NCBI GenBank assembly: GCA_902766265.1 | Contig: CACXCY010000157.1 | Location: forward strand, 1 to 19,216 | Length of the DNA: 19,216 nucleotides | Origin: an uncultured Bacteroidota bacterium | Lineage (GTDB): Bacteria; Bacteroidota; Bacteroidia; Bacteroidales; P3 | Direction of reading: 5' to 3' | Shown: positions 8,251-15,733 of the stretch, in pieces | Layout of the letters: every line of letters begins with the position of its first letter | Numbering within the stretch: position 1 is the stretch's first letter | Program-made: the position numbers and the translations under genes | The notes under the pieces: generated by a model | What the model was told of the DNA's origin: nothing | Databases searched by the model: none | What the model saw: the letters and a program-made list of their open reading frames with translations, nothing else

Positions 8251-9539
8251 CCTCGTTGTTGTGCGGACGTCGCATACTGATTGCCGGTTACGGGCGTGAG
8301 GGCAAAAGTACCGAGCGCTTGGTGAAAGGGTTGCTGCCGCATGCCGACATCACTATTGTGGAGGGCAACGACAATATACGGGGTGAGGCCACTCGTGGCT
8401 ATGACATGATTATCAAGTCGCCAGGCATACCTATGTTTGTGTTCGAGGCAGGTAATGGTGAATGGCTCTGTTCGCCCGACCATATCACATCGCAGACAGA
8501 CCTGTTCCTGCAGGTCTATGGCAGCCAAACGGTGGGCATTACCGGCACCAAGGGTAAAAGCACGACGACGACATTACTATATAGTATATTGCGTAAGGCG
8601 GCAGAAGAGAAGCTTGAGGGCACAGAGGTGCTGTTGGCGGGCAATATGGGTATACCGCTGTTTGACATCATCCCTCAGATTGATGGGAATACCACGATAG
8701 TGGCAGAGTTTTCCTGCCATCAGTTGGAGAATATCCATCGTGCTCCACATACGGCAATATTGTTGAATCTGTTCCAAGAGCATCTTGACCACTACCATAG
8801 CTATTTAGATTACAAGATGGCCAAGATGCAGATAGCGTTGAAACAGCGTTCGGGTGATTATTTCTTCTACTGTGCAGATAATGCAGAGTTGGCGGAGCTG
8901 GTGGAGCTGCATCGGGGAGAAATGGCAGGTCATGTGTCGCCCTATACGTTGAGCAGCGAGCTGGGCACTCGGTTGAAGACCTTGCCGAGTCAGTTGTGTG
9001 GCGACCATAATATCAGTAATATGGAAGCGGCCTACCTTGCCGCTCGGAGTTTGGGTGTCAACGAACAGGTGGTTTTTGACACCATCGCCGCATTCAAGGG
9101 GTTGGAACACCGAATGGAATTGGTGGGTACTTATGCGGGGGTGACGTTCTACAACGATAGCATTTCCACGATACCTGCCGCCTGCATGGCTGCGGTTGCG
9201 GCGCTCAAAGAGGTGGACACATTGATACTCGGCGGCTTCGACCGAGGGATAGATTACGAAGAATTGGGACGGTTCCTCGCTCATTGCCCGATACGCAACC
9301 TTGTCTTCGTGGGTGCTGCCGGCGGACGCATCTGTGAGGCGTATGAAAAAGCCAAAGGAACGGGTAGGAATACATTGAGAAAGAATGACTATACTGCAAT
9401 CGTGGAGTGGTGCTTCGCTCATACGCAAAAGGGCAAGATATGCCTGTTGTCGCCTGCTGCAGCCAGCTACGATGCCTTCAAGAACTTCGAAGAGAGGGGC
9501 CGCGTGTTCAAGCAGCTGGTATCGTCATATCATAGTTGA
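8229..9539 (+). CDS. murD2: MurD2-type UDP-MurNAc-L-Ala--L-glutamate ligase
   Basis: This is a 436-residue Mur ligase. It has an N-terminal UDP-MurNAc-binding Rossmann segment (ILIAGYGREGKST, KSPGIP), the ATP loop GTKGKST at residues 106-112, EFSCHQLE, LFQEHLDHYHSYLDYKMAKM with the Lys normally carbamylated in Mur ligases, GDHNISNMEAA, and the C-terminal SPAAASYDAFKNFEERG. Ser413 and Phe420 align with the glutamate-contacting Ser and Phe of E. coli MurD. However, the DSKAT motif of MurD is DSIST (310-314), losing the Lys that contacts D-Glu. With murL immediately upstream and overlapping, the likely substrate is L-Glu, added to UDP-MurNAc-L-Ala and then epimerised by MurL. If this were an ordinary MurD using D-Glu, the pairing with murL would make no sense. 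Whether a second, canonical MurD exists elsewhere cannot be seen. Confidence 0.82.
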   Translation: MYKEEQLTSLLCGRRILIAGYGREGKSTERLVKGLLPHADITIVEGNDNIRGEATRGYDMIIKSPGIPMFVFEAGNGEWLCSPDHITSQTDLFLQVYGSQTVGITGTKGKSTTTTLLYSILRKAAEEKLEGTEVLLAGNMGIPLFDIIPQIDGNTTIVAEFSCHQLENIHRAPHTAILLNLFQEHLDHYHSYLDYKMAKMQIALKQRSGDYFFYCADNAELAELVELHRGEMAGHVSPYTLSSELGTRLKTLPSQLCGDHNISNMEAAYLAARSLGVNEQVVFDTIAAFKGLEHRMELVGTYAGVTFYNDSISTIPAACMAAVAALKEVDTLILGGFDRGIDYEELGRFLAHCPIRNLVFVGAAGGRICEAYEKAKGTGRNTLRKNDYTAIVEWCFAHTQKGKICLLSPAAASYDAFKNFEERGRVFKQLVSSYHS

Positions 9540-9566
9540 TTTGCCATTATATAAATAGAATAAGCA

Positions 9567-10724
9567 TTGACACCAATTGAGATACGCCACCATTTGCATC
9601 AGCATCCTGAGCTGTCGGGATGTGAGGTGCATACGCATGACTTCATCGTAGGCGAGCTGCGCAAGTGCCGTCCTGCGGTGATATATGAACATGTGGGTGC
9701 CGAGCCGGGCAATTCGTCGTATGGTGTAGTCGCTGTGTGGGGCGACGTGGCTTCCGGTAACCACAAGCCGTCGGCCATTGCTTTCCGTGCCGACATCGAC
9801 GCGCTGCCCATCAACGAGACGTTGGCGCTGGATTATTGCTCACAGGTGCCTCATGTGGGACATAAATGTGGGCACGACGGTCATACTGCCATATTGTTGC
9901 GGTTGGCGCAGCTTCTGGGGGCGAGAGCCGACGTGCGCACGGCTGGCTGTCAGAGTGTGGTGATGGTGTTTCAGCCGGAAGAGGAAACAGGCACCGGCTC
10001 CAAGAAGATATTGCGCAGCGGCATCCTCCAGCAATACGACATCCGTGCCATATACGGCATTCATAATCTGCCAGGTTTCCTCACCAACCATGTGGTGTTG
10101 ATACGGGGCACCTTTGCTGCCGCCTCCAGTGGTTTCATCGTTCGTCTGTATGGCCGTCAGACCCACGCTTCCACGCCCGAAAAGGGACTCAACCCCGGTT
10201 TGGCGGTGGCAGATCTGATAAAACGGTTCGACGCTTTCAATGCCGGTCATGAGGCCTTGGACGACACCTTTTGCATGTCTACGCTGATATGTGCAAGGGT
10301 GGGGGAGGAAGCTTTCGGCACCTCGGCAGGCGACGGCTATGTGGCTTTCACGCTGCGGGCTTTTTCCAACAAGACCATCATGGAGTTGCTGCAAAAGGCC
10401 GAAGAGACGGTTCGGGAGGTGGCGTCCCTGTATGGGTTGCAGTATGAGACAGAGCTGCGCGAGCCCTTCTATGCCACCGAGAACGATGGGGCGGTAGTCG
10501 ATGCTCTGCACAAACGCTGCATCCGACTGGAGCTGCCTGCCAACACGGTAAAGGTGCCGTTCCGCTGGTCGGAGGATTTTGCCGACTATCTGATGCAGTT
10601 CCCTGGAGCGATGTTCGGCATCGGTGCGGGCAGGTCGCATGTGGAGTTGCACCATCCTGACTACGATTTTCCCGACGAGATTATCGAGCCCACGGCTCAA
10701 TTGTTCTACAAACTGATATTCTAA
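9567..10724 (+). CDS. M20D family amidohydrolase (zinc peptidase/deacylase)
   Basis: The start is TTG at 9567. An in-frame TAA at 9561 rules out a longer protein, and the product begins MTPIEIRHHLHQHPELS as M20D enzymes do. The 385 residues carry the full metal set: GHKCGHDGH with Cys101 and His103, FQPEEETG with Glu138-139, GIHN with His166, and LHHPDYDF with His362, plus RADIDALPI. The dimerisation domain lies around 180-300 (RLYGRQTHASTPEKG). Family members remove acyl groups from amino acids or diaminopimelate, or cleave amidated conjugates in the cytoplasm; the substrate cannot be read from sequence. It follows the MurD2 gene by 27 bases and precedes the C69 gene by 3, so all four are probably co-transcribed. 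Its position suggests work on peptidoglycan-derived or glutamate-containing compounds, which is inference. Confidence 0.85.
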   Translation: MTPIEIRHHLHQHPELSGCEVHTHDFIVGELRKCRPAVIYEHVGAEPGNSSYGVVAVWGDVASGNHKPSAIAFRADIDALPINETLALDYCSQVPHVGHKCGHDGHTAILLRLAQLLGARADVRTAGCQSVVMVFQPEEETGTGSKKILRSGILQQYDIRAIYGIHNLPGFLTNHVVLIRGTFAAASSGFIVRLYGRQTHASTPEKGLNPGLAVADLIKRFDAFNAGHEALDDTFCMSTLICARVGEEAFGTSAGDGYVAFTLRAFSNKTIMELLQKAEETVREVASLYGLQYETELREPFYATENDGAVVDALHKRCIRLELPANTVKVPFRWSEDFADYLMQFPGAMFGIGAGRSHVELHHPDYDFPDEIIEPTAQLFYKLIF

Positions 10725-10727
10725 ACA

Positions 10728-12320
10728 ATGATGTATATGAAACGTTTGCTTTTTGTTTTGGTAATAGCGCTCTGCGCTACGACAGCGCAGGCACAGTACA
10801 GGGATCCCGATGCTTTCGACGGTCAGAACTGCACCTCCATCATGGTGGGCAAGCTGGCTTCGAATGATGGCTCTGTCATCACCTCGCACACTTGCGACGG
10901 CCGCTACCGCACTTGGATGCGTGTGGAGCCCGCTGCCGACCATCCGGAGAAATCCAAGCACAAGGTCTACAGGGGCACGATGCACACGGTGTCGCCTACC
11001 GACACTACGGGGGTGCGTCTGGTGGGTGAAATCCCTGAGGTGTTGCACACCTATGCCTATCTGAACACGGCTTATCCGTGCCTCAACGAGAAACAGCTGG
11101 CTATTGGCGAGACCACTTTCAGCGGCCCCGATACGTTGGTCAACTCCAAGGGTATGTTCACCATCGAGGAGTTAGAGCGTGTGGCTCTGCAGCGTTGCGA
11201 CAACGCACGCGACGCTATCCGCCTTATCGGCAAGCTGGTGAAAGAATACGGCTATGGCGATGGTGGTGAGTGCATCACGCTGGCCGACAAGCATGAGGTG
11301 TGGCAGATGGAGATTCTCGGAGAAGGACGTGACAAGATTGGCGGCGTGTGGGCAGCACAGCGTATTCCCGACGACCATGTGGGTGTGAGTGCCAACATCC
11401 CCCGCATCGGCAAGTTGCAGCGCGACAATGCTGACTATTTCATGTGCTCCGACAACTGCGAGAAGGTGGCCAAGAAGTATGGCCTCTGGGATGGCAAGGG
11501 CGACTTTGTGTTTTGGAAGGCGTTCAACAGCAGCTATGCCGCCGGCAAGAATTTCCGTGAGCGCGAATATTTCATCTTCAACGCCCTGGCTCCGTCGCTC
11601 CATCTTTCGATGGATATGGACGAACTGCCTTTCAGCGTGAAGCCAGACCGCAATGTGGACGTGCGCAGGGTCATAGAACTGTTCCGCTCCACCTACGAGG
11701 GTACCGACCTCGACATGTGCCGCAACGTGAAGATGCCGGCCAAGCGCAAGCGTGACGACGGCACGGTGTATACCGACACCATTGTCAGCCCGATAGCCAA
11801 CCCCTGGCTGGGTGGCAACATGCAGAACACGCTCAACTACCTGGCTCCCGGTACGGTGACGTTCCGACGCACGGTCAGCGTGGCTTGGTGCTCCTATTCC
11901 TTCGTGGCACAGTTACGCGACTGGCTGCCCGATGCCATAGGCGGCGTCTGCTGGATGTCGGTCGACAACCCCGGTCAGTCGCCCCGTATCCCCATTTTCA
12001 GCGGCACCACGCGTCTGCCGCAGGCCTTTGCCGTCTGCGGGCAGAAGGGCTACAACGAGCGTGCGCTCATCTGGCAGTACCGCAAGGCCAACAAGCTGGC
12101 TACCGTCAGCTGGCAACGCACCAAGAAGGAGATGAACGCAGAGCTGAAGCGTCTGGAGGATGCCGCTTTTAGTGGACTTGCCGACATGGAGCGTTCGTTT
12201 ACCTCCCAGTCGCTGGCCAACGATGTGAACAACTACACGTTCCAGGTCTACGACGAGACATCGGCCGCATGGAAACGCTTGGAGGAGCGCTTCTGGCAGA
12301 TGTTCGGGATGGGCTTCTGA
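10728..12320 (+). CDS. C69 family dipeptidase, exported
   Basis: The 530-residue protein has a signal peptide ending near AQAQ, then NCTSIMVGK with Cys35 as the probable N-terminal nucleophile of an Ntn-hydrolase, exposed after processing. Further family segments are NDGSVITSH, GEIPEVLHTYAYLN, AIGETTFSG, GMFTIEELERVALQRC, LVKEYGY, HEVWQMEILGEG, and RIPDDHVGVSAN. C69 enzymes (PepD/DipA) cleave dipeptides, here presumably outside the inner membrane. ATGs at 10728, 10731 and 10737 are all possible; the third gives the most typical signal peptide (MKRLLFVLV). The gene is three bases after the M20D stop and is closed by the hairpin at 12348, so it is the last member of the murL row. Confidence 0.88.
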   Translation: MMYMKRLLFVLVIALCATTAQAQYRDPDAFDGQNCTSIMVGKLASNDGSVITSHTCDGRYRTWMRVEPAADHPEKSKHKVYRGTMHTVSPTDTTGVRLVGEIPEVLHTYAYLNTAYPCLNEKQLAIGETTFSGPDTLVNSKGMFTIEELERVALQRCDNARDAIRLIGKLVKEYGYGDGGECITLADKHEVWQMEILGEGRDKIGGVWAAQRIPDDHVGVSANIPRIGKLQRDNADYFMCSDNCEKVAKKYGLWDGKGDFVFWKAFNSSYAAGKNFREREYFIFNALAPSLHLSMDMDELPFSVKPDRNVDVRRVIELFRSTYEGTDLDMCRNVKMPAKRKRDDGTVYTDTIVSPIANPWLGGNMQNTLNYLAPGTVTFRRTVSVAWCSYSFVAQLRDWLPDAIGGVCWMSVDNPGQSPRIPIFSGTTRLPQAFAVCGQKGYNERALIWQYRKANKLATVSWQRTKKEMNAELKRLEDAAFSGLADMERSFTSQSLANDVNNYTFQVYDETSAAWKRLEERFWQMFGMGF

Positions 12321-12347
12321 CCCTTTGACGTAGGTTTGATATGAATC

Positions 12348-12384
12348 ACCGGCCCCGAAGACGCTATGCGTCTTCGGGGCCGGT
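12348..12384. terminator. Bidirectional terminator between convergent genes
   Basis: A perfect 17-bp GC-rich stem with a TAT loop lies between two convergent stop codons (12320 and 12411). It is followed on the plus side by a short T-containing stretch. It probably ends both the murL row and the obg row. Confidence 0.85.
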
Positions 12385-12410
12385 TCGTTTTCAGCTTCAA
12401 TGCCCACTCT

Positions 12411-13349
12411 CTAATGGTGTGTTTTTGTCGCGCGGCAGCGGTCGAAAACGTTCTGGCGGAGGAAGTCCTTGTAGAGGGTAATCTCCAGCAGGTGGTAGTT
12501 GCCCATGGGGAAATATTGAGCCAGCTGAGGGATGAAGTATCGCTCGGGATCGAGACCCGTGACGATGAGCACTTTATTGGCGGTGTCGACCGTCGCCGTG
12601 GTGCTGTCGTTGATGATGGCAGGCGTCGCGTCGGCGCTCCAGTTGACAGGATTGGTGCAGAAACGGCTGTCGTAGAGGAATCCAGGCATGGCGTCGCTGG
12701 TGGCCATCGAGTTGTAGCATATCAGCACCCCGAGGTCGGTAGCGCTACGTGCCTCGCGGAGTGCAGGGCAGCTCGCGATGTCCTCCTGCGTAGCCATATA
12801 TCCTATGGCATAGCCAGCCACCAGTTGTTTGCGTTGACTGTCGGTGAGACGTTTGCAGAGTTCCACGACGGCCTTGCCCCCCTGGCTGAAACCTGCCAGG
12901 ATGAACGGATGCCCGTGGTTGTAGTGTTCCATATAGTAGTCGAAAGCCGCCGCAATGTCAACAAAGGCGGTGGCAAAAAGCGAGTCGATAAACTTGCGGT
13001 CGTGCGTCCACACCTCCATGCTCACCTGGCGGTAGTAGGGAGCGAAGAGGTTGCAGCTGTCGCCAAACACTTCGTCGGCCAGCTGGTAGGAGGGCAGCAT
13101 ACGGGCTCGCGACTCTTCGTCGTCTGTGTCGGCAAAGAATATGGTGTCGCCCTTCTCGTCAATTCGGGCGAAGACACAGGTGGGCAGCACATAGAAAACA
13201 TCCGTACCGAACGCCCCGTCGCTTTCGGCGGCATACCAGTTGTCGCCCTTGGCATAGTCGAGCGGCGTGAAGTCGGCAGTCCTGTGGCATCCTGTCAGCA
13301 GGAGGGGCAGGAGGAGCGGGAAGGTCAAGGCCAAGGCCAGGTGTCTCAT
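12411..13349 (-). CDS. DUF3089 family lipoprotein, alpha/beta-hydrolase type
   Basis: The 312-residue protein has a short hydrophobic signal ending in the lipobox LLTGC (Cys21). DUF3089 landmarks follow: an early VFYVLPT strand, NLFAPYYRQ, then HGHPFILAGFSQGG containing the nucleophile elbow with Ser155, and a late segment YFPMGNYHLLEI with a candidate catalytic His. These suggest a serine hydrolase acting at the envelope on an unknown ester or lipid. It is the last gene of the minus-strand row; its ATG overlaps the PAP2 stop by four bases (ATGA), which suggests coupled translation. Pairing with a PAP2 phosphatase hints at lipid or cell-wall precursor metabolism, but that is inference. Confidence 0.8.
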   Translation of the reverse strand: MRHLALALTFPLLLPLLLTGCHRTADFTPLDYAKGDNWYAAESDGAFGTDVFYVLPTCVFARIDEKGDTIFFADTDDEESRARMLPSYQLADEVFGDSCNLFAPYYRQVSMEVWTHDRKFIDSLFATAFVDIAAAFDYYMEHYNHGHPFILAGFSQGGKAVVELCKRLTDSQRKQLVAGYAIGYMATQEDIASCPALREARSATDLGVLICYNSMATSDAMPGFLYDSRFCTNPVNWSADATPAIINDSTTATVDTANKVLIVTGLDPERYFIPQLAQYFPMGNYHLLEITLYKDFLRQNVFDRCRATKTHH

Positions 13350-13963
13350 GGCTGGTGTTTTTGGGAAGAGTTGTCTACGGCGTTGGCTGATTTACAGTAA
13401 AGGAAATATACCAGCGCTCCCAGAGCCACGCCCACCACGGCGCCGCACAGCACGTCGCCCGGATAGTGTTTGCCCAGGTAGGGGCGGCTGTAGCATACCA
13501 CCAGCGCCCATGCTGCCAGCACGACGGGCAGCACCCATCGGCGTCCCGATTGTCCGTTGCTCCTTTGCCGGGGGAAGCCAGCGGCGATGAGACCGAGGAA
13601 CATAGCCACCGAGCAGCAGTTGGCTGCATGGGAGGAGATGAATCCGTAGGCGCCGCCGCAGGAGGTCTGGAACATGCGCACCTCCTCCAGCGCGTGGCAG
13701 GGACGCAGCCGTTGGACAACATCCTTGAAAGCCATGACCGAAATGCGGTCGCTCAGCAGGAAGCAGAGCCCCACGCCGAGCAGCAGCAGCCACCAGCGGC
13801 GCCATCCGATGCGCGGCAGGAGCAACAGCATGACGGCCAGTATCACGATAGCCCACGACCATGCCTGGCTGGCTACCCACAGCACCCAGTCGCCCACGGC
13901 GCTGTGGTGCGAGTTGACCCACCAGAACAAGGTGGTGTCCCATTGGTTGAGCGTTTCTGTCAT
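13346..13963 (-). CDS. PAP2-superfamily membrane phosphatase
   Basis: The 205-residue protein has five or six membrane segments and the three PAP2 signatures: Lys80-x6-Arg87-Pro88 (KDVVQRLRP), a Ser-Ser-His at 110-112 (the usual form is PSGH), and Ser159-Arg160-x5-His166-x3-Asp170 (SRPYLGKHYPGD). It should dephosphorylate a lipid phosphate such as undecaprenyl diphosphate or phosphatidylglycerophosphate; the exact substrate cannot be told. Both ends overlap the neighbouring genes by four bases (obg upstream, DUF3089 downstream). Confidence 0.88.
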   Translation of the reverse strand: MTETLNQWDTTLFWWVNSHHSAVGDWVLWVASQAWSWAIVILAVMLLLLPRIGWRRWWLLLLGVGLCFLLSDRISVMAFKDVVQRLRPCHALEEVRMFQTSCGGAYGFISSHAANCCSVAMFLGLIAAGFPRQRSNGQSGRRWVLPVVLAAWALVVCYSRPYLGKHYPGDVLCGAVVGVALGALVYFLYCKSANAVDNSSQKHQP

Positions 13964-15048
13964 GACTGAGGTTCGTTAGGGGTTGCAGATGTATCCTCCT
14001 GGGGTGTGGCGGTAGGGGCAGTGTCGGGGTCGGCAGGTAGAGAGGGTGCTGCGGCGTTGGCTTCGTCCAGCTGAGCCACAATCATATCTTTCAGCTGCTG
14101 GATGTTGAGGCCGCTCACCGCGCTGATCATGATGGTCGGCACCGTGCGCGGCAGCGTCTTCTTCAGCTGTTTGAGCAGCGTCTCGTCGAGGATGTCGCAT
14201 TTGGTCACCGCCAGGATGCGTCGCTTGTCGAGTAACTCAGGGTTGTATTTTTTCAGCTCGTTGAGCAGAATCTTGTATTCCTTTTTGACGTCAAGCGTCT
14301 CGCACGACACCATGAAGAGCAGGATGGCGTTGCGCTCAATGTGGCGCAGGAAACGCAGCCCGAGACCTTTGCCCTCGGAGGCACCCTCGATGATGCCCGG
14401 AATGTCGGCGATGCAGAAAGAGCGGTCGTCGTGGTATTTCACGATGCCGAGGTTGGGCACCATGGTGGTGAAAGGGTAGTCGGCTATCTCAGGGCGAGCG
14501 GCGCTGACCACGCTGAGCAACGTGCTTTTGCCGGCATTGGGAAATCCCACGAGCCCGACATCGGCAAGCACCTTCAGTTCGATGATGACCCATCGCTCCA
14601 CGCAAGGCCCTCCGGGTTGAGCATAGCGGGGTGTCTGGTTGGTGGCCGACTTGAAGTGGTCGTTGCCCAGCCCTCCTTGGCCGCCCTGCGCTATGATGAG
14701 CTCCTGGCCGTCCTCGGTCACCTCGCCCAGCGTCTCGCCCGTCTCGGCGTCCCGGCACACGCATCCCAGCGGCACCTCCAGAATCTGGTCTTTGCCCATA
14801 CGTCCGGTGCAGAGGTTGTCGCCGCCGTTCTGTCCGTTCTCGGCAAACACATGCTTGGCGTATTTCAGGTGGATGAGCGTCCATCGCTGGCTGTTGCCGC
14901 GCAGGATAACGTGACCACCACGGCCGCCGTCGCCACCGTCGGGACCGGCTTTTGGGTTGTATTTCACCCGTAGCAGATGAGCCGATCCGGCACCTCCTTT
15001 GCCCGAGCGGACAAAGATTTTGACGTAATCAACAAAGTTCGAGTTCAT
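13960..15048 (-). CDS. obg: Obg/CgtA ribosome-associated GTPase
   Basis: The 362-residue protein has the glycine-rich Obg fold at about 1-158 (VRSGKGGAGS, GPDGGDGGRGGHV, GQNGGDN, GGQGGLGN). The G domain follows: G1 GFPNAGKST at 168-176, G2 region FTTMVPNLG at 193-201, G3 DIPG at 215, G4 as TKCD at 282-285, and G5 SAVSG at 309. The acidic, Pro/Ala/Thr-rich tail (about 330-362) is of the variable kind seen in this family. Obg acts in late 50S subunit assembly and the stringent response. The gene lies 72 bases after adk, with a terminator-like hairpin between them. It is normally essential and single copy. Confidence 0.97.
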   Translation of the reverse strand: MNSNFVDYVKIFVRSGKGGAGSAHLLRVKYNPKAGPDGGDGGRGGHVILRGNSQRWTLIHLKYAKHVFAENGQNGGDNLCTGRMGKDQILEVPLGCVCRDAETGETLGEVTEDGQELIIAQGGQGGLGNDHFKSATNQTPRYAQPGGPCVERWVIIELKVLADVGLVGFPNAGKSTLLSVVSAARPEIADYPFTTMVPNLGIVKYHDDRSFCIADIPGIIEGASEGKGLGLRFLRHIERNAILLFMVSCETLDVKKEYKILLNELKKYNPELLDKRRILAVTKCDILDETLLKQLKKTLPRTVPTIMISAVSGLNIQQLKDMIVAQLDEANAAAPSLPADPDTAPTATPQEDTSATPNEPQS

Positions 15049-15072
15049 GGTTTCGGTTGTTGTGATAATAAA

Positions 15073-15103
15073 GAAACCAAGGGGCGTGGGGCTCCTTGGT
15101 TTC
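15073..15103 (-). terminator. Hairpin with T-rich tail between adk and obg
   Basis: GAAACCAAGG pairs perfectly with CCTTGGTTTC around an 11-base loop. On the minus strand it is followed by TTTATTATC, as in an intrinsic terminator. It starts 18 bases after the adk stop and ends 25 bases before the obg start, so it may cap or attenuate transcription into obg. Confidence 0.65.
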
Positions 15104-15120
15104 TCAGGGTAAAGAGGGTG

Positions 15121-15687
15121 TTACTTCAGCTTCTCGATCTCTTTGACGATGTTGTTCGAGATTTCCTTTATGTCGCCGAAGCCGTTGACCTTCACGTGCT
15201 GACCTTTCTTCTCATAGTATGCAGCCACGGGGAGGGTCTTGTTCTCGTATTCCTTCAGGCGGTTCTTGATGGTCTCCTCGTTGTCGTCGCTGCGTCCGCT
15301 GATTTTGGCACGCTCCAGCATGCGGCGGATAAGCTCCTCGCGAGGCACGTCGAGACTCACCATGCAGGTCAGCTTGCGGCCGTGTTTGGCCAGCAGGTTG
15401 TCGAGCACTTCGGCCTGAGCCACGTTGCGGGGGAAGCCGTCGAAGAGGATGCCTTTCGTATCGTTGGCAATGGCCTTGTCAATCATCTCCACGACGATGT
15501 CGTCGCTCACGAGCTGACCAGCGTCCATGATGCTCTTGATGCGTTTGCCCAGTTCCGTCTGGTCGGCAATCTCCTTGCGCAGCAGGTCGCCGGTGGAGAT
15601 ATGGTTGAGGTTGTATTTCTCAACGAGCAGGTCGCTCTGAGTGCCTTTGCCGGCACCCGGTGCGCCGAAAAGAACGATGTTTAGCAT
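15121..15687 (-). CDS. adk: Adenylate kinase (short type)
   Basis: At 188 residues this is the short-LID form. It has the P-loop GAPGAGKGT at 8-16, the AMP-binding ISTGDLLR, the FDGFPRN motif, and RMLERAKISGRSDDNEETIKNRL covering the short LID and adjacent catalytic arginines. It catalyses interconversion of ATP plus AMP with two ADP in the cytoplasm. It lies between an FKBP lipoprotein gene (46 bases upstream) and obg; adk next to obg is common in Bacteroidales. The usual hpt neighbour is absent here. Confidence 0.97.
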   Translation of the reverse strand: MLNIVLFGAPGAGKGTQSDLLVEKYNLNHISTGDLLRKEIADQTELGKRIKSIMDAGQLVSDDIVVEMIDKAIANDTKGILFDGFPRNVAQAEVLDNLLAKHGRKLTCMVSLDVPREELIRRMLERAKISGRSDDNEETIKNRLKEYENKTLPVAAYYEKKGQHVKVNGFGDIKEISNNIVKEIEKLK

Positions 15688-15733
15688 GTTGTGTAGTCGT
15701 TAAGTGTTGTTTGATAGTGTTGGGATGGGGTAG

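Noticed and set aside
9840..11048. A 402-codon minus-strand frame
   Set aside because: It is antisense to the M20D gene, which has all metal ligands, and to the start of the C69 gene. The translated product shows no family motif.
12366..13400. A 344-codon plus-strand frame
   Set aside because: It runs opposite the DUF3089 lipoprotein gene, which has a signal peptide and a nucleophile elbow, and it reads through the terminator hairpin.
13392..14081. A 229-codon minus-strand frame in another phase
   Set aside because: It overlaps the PAP2 and obg genes in a different frame and has a low-complexity Pro/Arg/His composition.
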